Assembly (NCBI RefSeq): GCF_039543225.1
Contig: NZ_BAABJI010000002.1
Location: 1,798,001-1,862,000 of the forward strand
Direction of reading: 5' to 3'
Source of the DNA: Mucilaginibacter defluvii
Lineage (GTDB): Bacteria > Bacteroidota > Bacteroidia > Sphingobacteriales > Sphingobacteriaceae
Length of the DNA stretch: 64,000 bases
Position numbers and translations under genes: made by a program. The notes under the pieces were generated by a model. The model saw nothing but the letters and a program-made list of their open reading frames with translations, did not search any database and was not told where the DNA came from. Below, one piece after another: positions 45,325 through 54,683 of this stretch (its first letter is position 1; every line of letters begins with the position of its first letter).

Positions 45325-46083
45325 ATGAAATGGAACGCTGAATTATACGACCAAAAACATGCCTTTGTATTTCAATACGGGGAGAATGTGTTGGAGTTAC
45401 TGAACGCCCAACCCGGTGAGCATATACTCGACCTGGGCTGCGGTACCGGCTACCTTACACAGCAACTGCATGATTTAGGCGCTATAGTTAAAGGCACAGA
45501 TAGCTCTGCAGAAATGATCCGCCAGGCTAAAGCCAATTACCCGGATGTTGATTTCGCAGTTGAAGATGCCACTAAATTTAAGGCGACCGAAAAGTATGAT
45601 GCCGTTTTTAGCAATGCTGTTTTGCACTGGATAAAAAATGCCGATGCTATGATGGATTGTGTATACAAAAGCCTTAAACCCGGCGGTCGTTTTGTAGCCG
45701 AAATGGGTGGCAAAGGCAACGTACAACACCTGATAGCCGCTACCAAACAGGTATTGGAGCAGCACGGATATCATCGGCAGGCAAAAAGCGAAATATGGTA
45801 TTTTCCATCATTGGGCGAATACACATCAAAACTGGAAGCACATGGTTTCAGGGTATCGTTCGCGGCGCACTTTGACCGCAAGACACCATTGCAGGATGGC
45901 GATCAGGGCGTAGCCAAATGGATCACCATGTTTGCGCCGCTGTATTTAGTGGGCGTGCCTGAACATGAAAAACAACAAATGTTGCAGGAAGTTACCGCCC
46001 TGCTTGAACCGCACTACAACGAAGGCGGGCAATGGTATGCTGACTATAAGCGCTTAAGGTTTATAGCAGTTAAAGAAAGTTAA
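45325..46083 (+). CDS. Class I SAM methyltransferase resembling trans-aconitate methyltransferase (Tam)
   Basis: The 252-residue protein has a canonical SAM site LDLGCGTGYLTQQL (36-49) and GTDSSAEMIRQAKANYP near 56-72. The N-terminal WNAELYDQKHAFV, the post-motif FSNAVLHWI near 94 and the long C-terminal helical region with IT..F..LY resemble trans-aconitate 2-methyltransferase (Tam: SLYLHFS, FANASLQWL). Family members methyl-esterify trans-aconitate; yeast Tmt1p also methylates 3-isopropylmalate, the LeuB substrate. Its place between leuB and leuA suggests a role on a leucine-pathway acid. The assignment is by similarity of layout, not proof. Confidence 0.75.
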   Translation: MKWNAELYDQKHAFVFQYGENVLELLNAQPGEHILDLGCGTGYLTQQLHDLGAIVKGTDSSAEMIRQAKANYPDVDFAVEDATKFKATEKYDAVFSNAVLHWIKNADAMMDCVYKSLKPGGRFVAEMGGKGNVQHLIAATKQVLEQHGYHRQAKSEIWYFPSLGEYTSKLEAHGFRVSFAAHFDRKTPLQDGDQGVAKWITMFAPLYLVGVPEHEKQQMLQEVTALLEPHYNEGGQWYADYKRLRFIAVKES

Positions 46084-46099
46084 TAAAGATTTGAATATA

Positions 46100-46199
46100 A
46101 GATGTGAGATGATCATTCTCACCAAGCGTATAATTATAAAAAAACACCAGTGTAAGGTTTAGATAGGAACTTATATCCCGCATCTAATATCTCACATCT
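46100..46199 (+). repeat. Fold-back element between the methyltransferase gene and leuA
   Basis: AGATGTGAGAT (46100-46110) is exactly inverted at 46189-46199 (ATCTCACATCT). The core is AT-rich. It ends 15 bases before the leuA ATG. The word is unrelated to the CCCCTAAAGGGG family. Confidence 0.7.
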
Positions 46200-46214
46200 A
46201 AAAAGATTAAAAAT

Positions 46215-47378
46215 ATGTTACACGATCCCAACCGAGTCTACATCTTTGATACCACGCTGCGCGATGGCGAGCAGGTACCGGGTTGCCAGTTAACAACCCC
46301 TGAGAAAATTGAGATAGCACGCGAACTGGAAGCGCTCGGCGTGGACGTTATTGAAGCGGGCTTCCCTATCTCAAGCCCAGGCGATTTTCAAAGCGTTGTT
46401 GAAATATCAAAAGCCGTAAAAGAACCTACCGTTTGCGCTTTAACACGCGCTAACAAAGGTGATATTGATGCCGCTGTCGAGTCGCTTAAATATGCCAAAC
46501 GCCCGCGTATACATACCGGTATCGGCTCGAGCGATATGCACATCAAGCACAAATTTAACAGCACCCGTGAGGAGATATTAGAGCGCGCTGTTGATGCCGT
46601 TAAATACGCCAAAAAGTTTGTTGAGGATATTGAGTTTTACGCCGAGGATGCCGGTCGTGCCGATATTGAGTACCTGGCCAAAATGGTTGAAGCCGTTATT
46701 GGCGCCGGTGCAACGGTAGTAAACATCCCCGATACTAATGGCTATTGTCTGCCCGATCAGTACGGCAGCAAGATCCGTTTCCTGAAAGAGAATGTACGCA
46801 ATATCGATCAGGCCATTATATCGGTACATTGCCATAACGACTTGGGTTTGGCCACCGCCAACTCTATTGCCGGGTTACAAAACGGTGCCCGCCAGATTGA
46901 AGGCACCATTAATGGTATCGGCGAACGTGCAGGAAACACCTCTATTGAGGAAGTGGTAATGATCCTGAAAACGCATCAAACCCTTGGCCTGCATACCAAT
47001 ATCAACAGTACCAAGTTTTACGAGATGAGCCGCATGGTGAGCACCCAAATGCGTATGCCCGTTCAGCCGAATAAGGCTATCGTTGGGGCTAATGCTTTTG
47101 CACACAGCTCGGGCATACACCAGGATGGTTTCTTGAAAATGCGTGAGAATTACGAGATCATCCGTCCGGAAGATGTAGGTTTCCCGAGCGCGAGCATTGT
47201 GCTGACGGCCCGCAGCGGCCGCCATGCGTTGAAATTTCACCTGGAGCGCTTGGGCTTCCAGCTTAATAAAGAAGAACTGGCTGAAACTTACCAACGTTTT
47301 TTAACGCTGGCGGATAGCAAACTGGATATAAACGATACCGATCTGCAAGGTTTGATGGCTTATCGCTTAGTAAAATAA
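46215..47378 (+). CDS. leuA: 2-isopropylmalate synthase, short form without regulatory domain
   Basis: The 387-residue enzyme condenses acetyl-CoA with 2-ketoisovalerate, the first committed step to leucine. It has [17 protein letters not shown] (9-25), the catalytic-barrel [37 protein letters not shown] block near 195-231 and a C-terminal helical subdomain ([13 protein letters not shown] near 297). It lacks the roughly 120-residue allosteric domain that binds leucine in E. coli and Mycobacterium. Homocitrate or citramalate synthase relatives are alternatives, but the operon context makes LeuA most likely. ilvA begins 6 bases downstream. Confidence 0.92.
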   Translation: MLHDPNRVYIFDTTLRDGEQVPGCQLTTPEKIEIARELEALGVDVIEAGFPISSPGDFQSVVEISKAVKEPTVCALTRANKGDIDAAVESLKYAKRPRIHTGIGSSDMHIKHKFNSTREEILERAVDAVKYAKKFVEDIEFYAEDAGRADIEYLAKMVEAVIGAGATVVNIPDTNGYCLPDQYGSKIRFLKENVRNIDQAIISVHCHNDLGLATANSIAGLQNGARQIEGTINGIGERAGNTSIEEVVMILKTHQTLGLHTNINSTKFYEMSRMVSTQMRMPVQPNKAIVGANAFAHSSGIHQDGFLKMRENYEIIRPEDVGFPSASIVLTARSGRHALKFHLERLGFQLNKEELAETYQRFLTLADSKLDINDTDLQGLMAYRLVK

Positions 47379-47384
47379 TTATTG

Positions 47385-48635
47385 ATGAGTACTGAAACCG
47401 AACATCAGCTTGATTTTGAACAGGCCTACCAACGGCTTGACGGGGTGGTTAACCATACCCCCCTGCAATACAATGCCGGCCTGTCAGCAAAATACGAGTG
47501 CGAGATCTACCTCAAACGTGAAGATTTACAGGTAGTACGCTCCTACAAACTGCGCGGCGCTTATAACATGATCAGCCAGTTAAATGCCGAGCAGCTAAGC
47601 CGTGGCGTGGTTTGCGCCAGCGCGGGTAACCATGCCCAGGGTGTTGCCTTTTCATGCAGCAGGTTAGGTACCAAAGGCGTTATTTTTATGCCCGAGATCA
47701 CCCCGAAACAAAAGGTGAAACAAACCCAGATGTTTGGCGGCGACAATGTTGAGATCGTACTTACCGGCGATACGTTTGACGATTGCCTGCGCGAAGCGTT
47801 AGCCTACACCGAAGCTAATAACATGACCTTTATTCCCCCTTTTGATACGCAACGGGTTATTGAGGGACAAGGAACTGTAGGTGTTGAGATACTGGATAAA
47901 CTGCCCGATGTTGAGGCTGTAATAATGCCTGTTGGCGGCGGCGGGTTGGCTGCCGGTGTCGGTACCTATTTAAAGCAGCATAATACTGATATATTATTAA
48001 TTGGTGTTGAGCCGGAAGGCGCGCCGTCAATGGTGGGTGCATTTGCGAATAACGAGCCTGTAACGCTCGATGAAATTGACCGCTTTGTTGACGGCGCCGC
48101 GGTAAAACGTGTGGGAACGCTAACTTACCGGATATGCCGCGAGGTACTGGATGATATGCTGCTGGTACCCGAAGGCAAGGTATGTACCACCATCCTGAAA
48201 TTATATAATGAGGATGCTATTGTGGTGGAGCCTGCCGGCGCCCTGTCTGTTGCCGTGCTTGACCTTTGTAAGGAGCAGATAAAAGGCAAAAAAGTAGTGT
48301 GCGTTATCAGCGGCGGTAACAATGATATTGACCGCATGGCCGAGATCAAGGAGAAATCATTGTTGTACGAAGGACTGAAACATTACTTCATTGTTCGCTT
48401 TCCGCAACGCCCTGGCGCTCTTAAACTGTTTGTGAACAATGTGCTTGGCCCCGGTGATGATATTACCCGTTTCGAGTTCATCAAAAAAACCGCTAAGGAG
48501 AACGGTCCGGCACTGGTAGGTATCGAGCTAAAATCGGCCGAAGACTACCCTGCCCTGCTACAACGCATGGCTGCCCACCGCTTTGATGTTATCGAGATAA
48601 ACCGCGATCAAACTTTATTTGAGTACCTGGTATAA
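47385..48635 (+). CDS. ilvA: Threonine ammonia-lyase
   Basis: The 416-residue PLP enzyme deaminates threonine to 2-ketobutyrate, the isoleucine precursor. Lys in VVRSYKLRGAYNM near 52 forms the Schiff base; the PLP phosphate loop is GGGGLAAGVG near 185-194. One C-terminal ACT-like domain (about 325-416, HYFIVRFPQRPGALKLFV) is present, where E. coli IlvA has two, so a single isoleucine site per subunit is expected. ATG 47385 is chosen over a TTG one codon upstream. It is the last gene of the operon; no terminator was recognised just downstream. Confidence 0.94.
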   Translation: MSTETEHQLDFEQAYQRLDGVVNHTPLQYNAGLSAKYECEIYLKREDLQVVRSYKLRGAYNMISQLNAEQLSRGVVCASAGNHAQGVAFSCSRLGTKGVIFMPEITPKQKVKQTQMFGGDNVEIVLTGDTFDDCLREALAYTEANNMTFIPPFDTQRVIEGQGTVGVEILDKLPDVEAVIMPVGGGGLAAGVGTYLKQHNTDILLIGVEPEGAPSMVGAFANNEPVTLDEIDRFVDGAAVKRVGTLTYRICREVLDDMLLVPEGKVCTTILKLYNEDAIVVEPAGALSVAVLDLCKEQIKGKKVVCVISGGNNDIDRMAEIKEKSLLYEGLKHYFIVRFPQRPGALKLFVNNVLGPGDDITRFEFIKKTAKENGPALVGIELKSAEDYPALLQRMAAHRFDVIEINRDQTLFEYLV

Positions 48636-48661
48636 TTCGCGTCAACCTTTTATAAAGGCTG

Positions 48662-49027
48662 ATGCAGAATCAAAACATGAGTAATCGTAAAAATCCTAAA
48701 AAATCCTCATCTATAAGTCTATTCTTATATCTGAGGATTTTTATTGGTCTGTTTTCTGTAGGATGGTTTTTCTACACGATAGCTAAGAATTCTTATGAAA
48801 GAAACTTACTGGCAACGGAGCCTGTTAGAACTATCAAAGCAATCGTAATTAATAAAAAAAACTTTCCCGGGAACAAAGGTGAACCAACGTATTCCTACCG
48901 CTATTTTGTTGATGGAAAATACTATGAGGGAGATACTGATGATTACGAATATCATCCGTTAGATACCGTAACTATAAAATATGTTATCAGCAATCCTGAG
49001 ATTAGCGAGCGTGTCAGTCGACCATAA
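48662..49027 (+). CDS. Small membrane protein, DUF3592-like
   Basis: The 121-residue protein has a basic N-terminus, one membrane segment (about 20-41) and a soluble C-terminal part with KGEPTYSYRYFVDGKYYEGDTDDYEYHPLDTVTIKYVISNPEISE, the pattern of DUF3592-type proteins (extension of a membrane helix into a small beta fold with Tyr-rich strands). Base composition is more AT-rich than the neighbours, which may point to recent gain. It follows ilvA by 26 bases. Function unknown. Confidence 0.6.
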   Translation: MQNQNMSNRKNPKKSSSISLFLYLRIFIGLFSVGWFFYTIAKNSYERNLLATEPVRTIKAIVINKKNFPGNKGEPTYSYRYFVDGKYYEGDTDDYEYHPLDTVTIKYVISNPEISERVSRP

Positions 49028-49123
49028 TGTCATCTATTTATAACATATATCTTATAAAAATCCATTTTACACTCCGCTGAACAATACCAAAACCTGAGTG
49101 TTCATATTTGCTGAAACATTTAA

Positions 49124-50197
<1,074 letters not shown>

Positions 50198-50208
50198 TTT
50201 AGTCAGTT

Positions 50209-50320
50209 GTTCATAGATCATAGTTGATAGTTCATGGCCGGAGTTTAATAAACACTTAACTCACAATGACCTGTAATCATCAAATAGGACTGAAAATTTC
50301 AATCACTATGATCTATGAAC
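50209..50320 (+). repeat. Fold-back element between the Old Yellow Enzyme gene and osmC-type gene
   Basis: GTTCATAGATCATAGT (50209-50224) is exactly inverted at 50305-50320 (16 bp, no mismatch). It begins 11 bases after the upstream stop. The arm word (CATAG/CATGG) is of the same class as that of the 33.9-kb element. Confidence 0.8.
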
Positions 50321-50375
50321 TATTAGCTTATTAATATCTAACTTTACATACAAACTAAACAATAAATCAATAACT

Positions 50376-50795
50376 ATGAAACGTACAGCAACCGCCCACT
50401 GGGCCGGAAATTTAAAAGAAGGCAAAGGCGAATTAAGCACGCAAAGCACCACCCTTAGCCAAACGCAATATTCATTTAAAACCCGTTTTGAAAGTGGCGT
50501 GGGTACCAACCCTGAGGAGCTTTTAGCTGCCGCTCATGCAGGCTGCTTCACTATGGCAGTTAGCGCTACGTTAACTCAGCAGGGCATCACTGCCGGTGAT
50601 TTGAACACTGAAGCCATCCTTGAGCTGGACATGGCTAAACTTGAAGTTACCGCCATCCACCTGGAACTGAAAGCATCTGTTATTGATGGCGTATCTGAAG
50701 AGCAATTTAAAGAAGTTGCCGAAGGCGCTAAAGCAAACTGTATCATATCAAAAGCTTTGAGCGTGCCTATCAGCCTGAATGTAACCTACGCGTAA
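50376..50795 (+). CDS. OsmC family peroxiredoxin
   Basis: The 139-residue protein has the OsmC fold with both redox cysteines: Cys57 in AAHAGCFTM and Cys122 in AKANCIISK. NPEELLAAAHAGCF is the subfamily signature and the length is that of the short OsmC/Ohr class. It detoxifies organic hydroperoxides in the cytoplasm using dihydrolipoamide or thiol donors. It is the last gene before a strong terminator. Confidence 0.93.
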   Translation: MKRTATAHWAGNLKEGKGELSTQSTTLSQTQYSFKTRFESGVGTNPEELLAAAHAGCFTMAVSATLTQQGITAGDLNTEAILELDMAKLEVTAIHLELKASVIDGVSEEQFKEVAEGAKANCIISKALSVPISLNVTYA

Positions 50796-50811
50796 TCTTT
50801 AAATACCGTAA

Positions 50812-50853
50812 TTAAACTAAAAGAGCAGATTCAGGTCTGCTCTTTTAGTTTAA
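50812..50853. terminator. Terminator after the OsmC gene
   Basis: A perfect 18-bp stem (50812-50829 with 50836-50853) around a 6-base loop holds AAAAGAGCAGA and TCTGCTCTTTT; its T-rich side makes a standard terminator in either direction. Confidence 0.88.
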
Positions 50854-50882
50854 CGGAAGTTTGGAATGAGATAATTAGTTTT

Positions 50883-50969
50883 CGTCATTGCGAACGATAG
50901 TGAAGCAATCTTTTTAGGATATTCAGACGTAACTTGTATAAAGAGATTGCTTCGTACCTTGCAATGACG
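50883..50969 (+). repeat. Fold-back element of the CGTCATTGCGA...GAAGCAATCT type
   Basis: The left arm (50883-50911, CGTCATTGCG and GAAGCAATCT) and right arm (50944-50969, AGATTGCTTCGTACC and TTGCAATGACG) are inverted. This word, with many spellings, is widely scattered in Bacteroidota genomes. The half-copy in the leuC-leuD gap uses the same arm. Confidence 0.8.
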
Positions 50970-51002
50970 CATTCCAGAATACGTTAGTTTAAAACAAAAA
51001 AA

Positions 51003-51590
51003 ATGTCAAGTACCCGCAGTCGTGTGTCCCTCAGCCTGATTATCCTTTTAGTGATCGTTGGCTTTTTGGCTTTCCTTTTCTTTTACATTAAGCGCCAGTT
51101 TACCGAAACTAAAACCGAGGTAAGCCAGGTAGTAATGGTGCAAAAAATAACCAGCATGGGCAAGCTGGAACTGGTTAAATATGCCATGAAAGATATTGTA
51201 GAGAAGAAGGAAGTACATACCTTTTTGCCCGATGAAAAAGTATTGTTTTTGGCCGTTGGCGAGGTTACCGCCTGTATTGACCTAACCAAGGTTAAGCAGG
51301 AAGACATTACCCAAAATAAAGACAGCGTTATTGTTGTTCTGCCGCAGCCCGAAATCTGTTACGCCAAGCTCGATCATCAGCAATCAAAGGTGTATGACAT
51401 TACTGGTGCCTGGTTCCCGAGCAATGCGCGGGATATGGTGGAGGATGTTTACAAGATAGCCGAGAAAAAGATACTTGAAGAAAGCAAGAAGATGAACATT
51501 ACCGGCAAAGCGCGCGACAATGCCCAGCTTATATTTAAACCCCTGCTCGAAAGTATTTCCGGCAAAAAGGTTGTGCTCAAATTCAAGTAA
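51003..51590 (+). CDS. DUF4230 domain membrane-anchored protein
   Basis: The 195-residue protein has an N-terminal membrane anchor (SLIILLVIVGFLAFLFFYI, about 11-29) and a DUF4230 domain, with VAKITSMGKLELVKY-type strands near 46-60, EKVLFLAVGEVTACIDLTKV near 78-97, VVLPQPEICYAKLDH near 110-124 and a C-terminal LIFKPLLESIS helix. DUF4230 is a band-7-like or stomatin-like beta domain of unknown role. Its likely site is the periplasm, tethered to the inner membrane. It is convergent with dacB, whose stop lies 3 bases away. Confidence 0.85.
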   Translation: MSSTRSRVSLSLIILLVIVGFLAFLFFYIKRQFTETKTEVSQVVMVQKITSMGKLELVKYAMKDIVEKKEVHTFLPDEKVLFLAVGEVTACIDLTKVKQEDITQNKDSVIVVLPQPEICYAKLDHQQSKVYDITGAWFPSNARDMVEDVYKIAEKKILEESKKMNITGKARDNAQLIFKPLLESISGKKVVLKFK

Positions 51591-51593
51591 CAC

Positions 51594-53003
51594 TTATTTC
51601 ATCACATCCAGCACACGGAACATCTTTTCCTTGATGCCTTTGGTGGTACCGTTGTAATTATTTACAATGATGGAAAAACATAGCTCGCGGCCCTTATAGG
51701 TTTGATAGCCTGTATAAGCCAGTACATCGGCAATACTGCCGCTTTTCATTTTCATATCATTATATATCGGCAGGCTCTCATAAAAAAACTTATACCAAGC
51801 CTCGCTTTTGGCCGATTGCAGTATGCGCGCCATGGTAAGCGTAGTTACCCGGTTACCCGGCGACAGGCCGCTGCCATCATAAATATTAAGTGTTTTTATA
51901 TCGATGCCTTTAGCTTTCCAAAAATCCTGTAGTACGGTAATACCATTGGGTGTAGTAGGCTCTTTACCTGCCTTCAGGGCGATGGTTTTTAGTAGCTGCT
52001 CGGCATACAGGTTAAGGCTTTTTTGATTAAGCCAGTAAATAATCTTGTTCAGTTCCGGCGATTCAATAACGGTCAGCGTTTTTGCTATAGCAGGCGCGGC
52101 TTCCCCTTTAACGGCAAGCGTCAGGGTTGATTGTGGTTCGCCGCTTACCTTGAGGCCGAGGCGATTCATGGTATCGGTCAGCCGCAGGGCCACGTCAAAA
52201 GCCGGGTCGGGTATTGCACCCGATACCGTTTTCTTGGTTTGATCGACCGCGTAAGTACCACGCAGATACATTAGCTTACCACCAACCGGCAGATAAATAA
52301 AAGCACGGTCGCCGGTACCGGCAGGGGCGTTGGTGAGCTCGCTTTTAAAACCCAGGTAAGGCATCAGCGGTACGGTACGGTCAACTGAGATAGGCGTACC
52401 AACAGCACCGGTTTTCAGCTTGATGTCAAACTGGTTTTCGTGCCAGCACAGGGCGTTGATACCTGCGCCATAGTAGTTGCCTACATCCTGCCATATCCAG
52501 CCGTCTGGAATGGCTTGTGTGCCGTAGGCGCTGTCGTCGCCAATAATACTGCCGCTTATTTTTTTAATACCCGCCCTTTGCACCGCGGCCACCAGCAGGT
52601 TTAATATGTAATTCTCTTTAGTCGTATTCCAGCGCCAGCTACCAAGGGTTGGGTCGCCGCCACCTTTTATAATGATGCTGCCATTGAGGGTACCATCAGC
52701 GGCAATGCTGCCGGTATAGCCAACGGTAGTTTGATACTGGTAATTAGCTCCCAAAAGGTTAAAGGCCGTTACCGAGGTTATGGTTTTCAATGTCGATGCC
52801 GTGGCCAGCCCCATGTTGGGGTTAGCGGCAAATACCTGTTCGCCGGTTTTAGCATCTAGCACGGTTAATGATACCGATGCATAGCGGCACTGGCTGTCTT
52901 GCTGTAATTTGCCAAACGCTGTTTGCAATTGCTGCTGTAGCGTTTGGGCATGGGCGTATCCTGTAACTAATAAAAAGCTAACCAACCAGCTCCGTTTTCT
53001 CAT
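51594..53003 (-). CDS. dacB: D-alanyl-D-alanine carboxypeptidase/endopeptidase (PBP4, peptidase S13)
   Basis: The 469-residue secreted protein has a signal peptide (about 1-19, cut after AHA) and the S13 active site: SxxK at Ser70-Lys73 (ASTLKT), an SxN-type GLSPGN near 383 and KSG near 441 (MKSGS). It trims pentapeptides and cuts mDAP crosslinks in the periplasm, acting on the wall built by the dcw genes. Its 5' end overlaps the end of the permease gene by 26 bases on the same strand, so they form one transcript. Confidence 0.9.
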   Translation of the reverse strand: MRKRSWLVSFLLVTGYAHAQTLQQQLQTAFGKLQQDSQCRYASVSLTVLDAKTGEQVFAANPNMGLATASTLKTITSVTAFNLLGANYQYQTTVGYTGSIAADGTLNGSIIIKGGGDPTLGSWRWNTTKENYILNLLVAAVQRAGIKKISGSIIGDDSAYGTQAIPDGWIWQDVGNYYGAGINALCWHENQFDIKLKTGAVGTPISVDRTVPLMPYLGFKSELTNAPAGTGDRAFIYLPVGGKLMYLRGTYAVDQTKKTVSGAIPDPAFDVALRLTDTMNRLGLKVSGEPQSTLTLAVKGEAAPAIAKTLTVIESPELNKIIYWLNQKSLNLYAEQLLKTIALKAGKEPTTPNGITVLQDFWKAKGIDIKTLNIYDGSGLSPGNRVTTLTMARILQSAKSEAWYKFFYESLPIYNDMKMKSGSIADVLAYTGYQTYKGRELCFSIIVNNYNGTTKGIKEKMFRVLDVMK

Positions 53004-54432
53004 CGTCCTCTTTTATGTTTCGCTTCGCAATATAATAGATAGGTATGCCAATTAAAACTATAATAAGCCCGGGTAATGAATACTCACGTTTATATATCAA
53101 TAGTAATACACAAAACGCAATACCCATCAACACATAAATAGCAGGCAACACGGGGTAACCAAAAGCTTTGTATGGGCGAGGCGCATCCGGGCTTTTTACG
53201 CGGAGTATGTATATGCCAATGATAGTCAGCACGTAAAATATCACTACGACCAATGATATCATATCCAGCAGGTTACCGTATGTGCCGCTCAAGCATAAAA
53301 TACAAGCTAAACCGCATTGCAGCCAGAGGCCGTACTCAGGCACCGAGAACTTATTTAACGTACCTGTCTTTTTAAAGAACAGGCCATCCTTAGCCATGGT
53401 GTAATAGACACGCGCTCCGGCCAAAATCAACCCATTATTACAGCCGAAGGTGGAGATCATAATCATGAGGGCGATAAGCAATGTACCTATATTGCCAAAA
53501 ATTACGGTTGAGGCTGATACGGCCACACGGTCCTTTTCCGCATTCGCGATCTCCTGCAAAGGAAGAACCGAAGTATACATTACATTAGCCGCTACATATA
53601 TAATAGTTACGATCAGCGTACCTAAAAATAAACTCAGGCCTACGTTACGCTGCGGGTTTTTCATCTCCCCGGCAATAAAAGTCACGCTGTTCCAAGAGTC
53701 GCTACTGAATATTGAACCTACCAGCGATGCCGCTATGGCACCCAAACCGGCAACCATCGTAAGGTTTACGGTTGATCCATCCTTGTTCAGGTTATGCAAA
53801 TCCCAGGCGTTTGTCCAATTGGCTGTCCATACATCGCCTTTGGCCATAATAAAACCGAAGATGATGAGGCCGAATAAGCTCACCAGTTTGGTAATGGTAA
53901 AAGTGGTTTGAATGATTTTACCGCCCTTAACACCTTTAGTATTAATGTAGGTAAGCAAGATGATCAGGATAATAGACACCAGCTGCGCCGCGCTGAAATT
54001 AAAAACCTTATCGCCCCAATAATTAAAGCTGAATAAAACGTTATCCTCACTAACCGCAGGCCACAGGTAGGCAAAAAATTTAGAGAATGCCACCCCTACC
54101 GCCGCTATGGTACCGGTTTGTATCACCGCGAAAAAACTCCATCCGTATAAAAAGCCAATCAGTTTATTGTATGCCTCTTTAAGATAAACATACTGCCCGC
54201 CTGCTTTGGGGAACATGGCACTCAGCTCGCCATAGCTAACAGCCGCGGTAAGCGTCATGAAACCGGTGATGAGCCATACGGCGATCAGCCAGCCTGCCGA
54301 ACCTACATTACGGATAATGTCGGCGCTTACGATAAAAATACCCGAGCCTATCATGGAACCTGCAACCAGCATAGTGCCGTCAAGCAGGCCAAGTTCATGC
54401 TTCATTCCGGAGGAAGAAGTGTTTTCTTTCAT
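52978..54432 (-). CDS. APC superfamily amino-acid permease
   Basis: The 484-residue protein has about 12 membrane segments; the first has the APC signature GLLDGTMLVAGSMIGSGIFIV (15-35) and the second conserved helix AVSYGELSAMFPKAGGQYVYLKEAYN near 64-89. The sequence resembles LAT-type or basic amino-acid and polyamine antiporters. Substrate cannot be set from sequence. The gene is upstream of dacB, so a role in recycling wall-derived amino acids is imaginable but unproven. A pair of 15-base direct repeats sits 65-100 bases upstream of its start. Confidence 0.88.
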   Translation of the reverse strand: MKENTSSSGMKHELGLLDGTMLVAGSMIGSGIFIVSADIIRNVGSAGWLIAVWLITGFMTLTAAVSYGELSAMFPKAGGQYVYLKEAYNKLIGFLYGWSFFAVIQTGTIAAVGVAFSKFFAYLWPAVSEDNVLFSFNYWGDKVFNFSAAQLVSIILIILLTYINTKGVKGGKIIQTTFTITKLVSLFGLIIFGFIMAKGDVWTANWTNAWDLHNLNKDGSTVNLTMVAGLGAIAASLVGSIFSSDSWNSVTFIAGEMKNPQRNVGLSLFLGTLIVTIIYVAANVMYTSVLPLQEIANAEKDRVAVSASTVIFGNIGTLLIALMIMISTFGCNNGLILAGARVYYTMAKDGLFFKKTGTLNKFSVPEYGLWLQCGLACILCLSGTYGNLLDMISLVVVIFYVLTIIGIYILRVKSPDAPRPYKAFGYPVLPAIYVLMGIAFCVLLLIYKREYSLPGLIIVLIGIPIYYIAKRNIKEDDEKTELVG

Positions 54433-54496
54433 ACAATTGTTTTGAGGGTTAGTTAATATGTGGGTTAAGATAAGTATAAATTTCAGTAACCAAAAG

Positions 54497-54532
54497 CACC
54501 GAAATTAGCCACTTACTCACCGAAATTAACCA
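54497..54532. promoter_or_regulatory. Direct repeats 21 bases apart between divergent permease and pyrophosphatase genes
   Basis: CACCGAAATTAGCCA (54497-54511) and CACCGAAATTAACCA (54518-54532) differ at one base and are spaced 21 bases start to start, two helical turns, so one regulator could bind both on the same face. They sit 65 bases from the permease start and about 150 from the pyrophosphatase start. The 54433-54683 gap has no other clear signal. Confidence 0.5.
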
Positions 54533-54683
54533 ACGGGCAACTGCCCGTATTACTGTAAATAAGCTGTTATGTACTTTTTAAAAAGTTTAATATCATGCCT
54601 TTGTAATATATTTTTTACTAATTTGCATTTAACCCCATTATTTCTTCTACGGGGTATTATAAACCAAATTATAACCAATTTTT

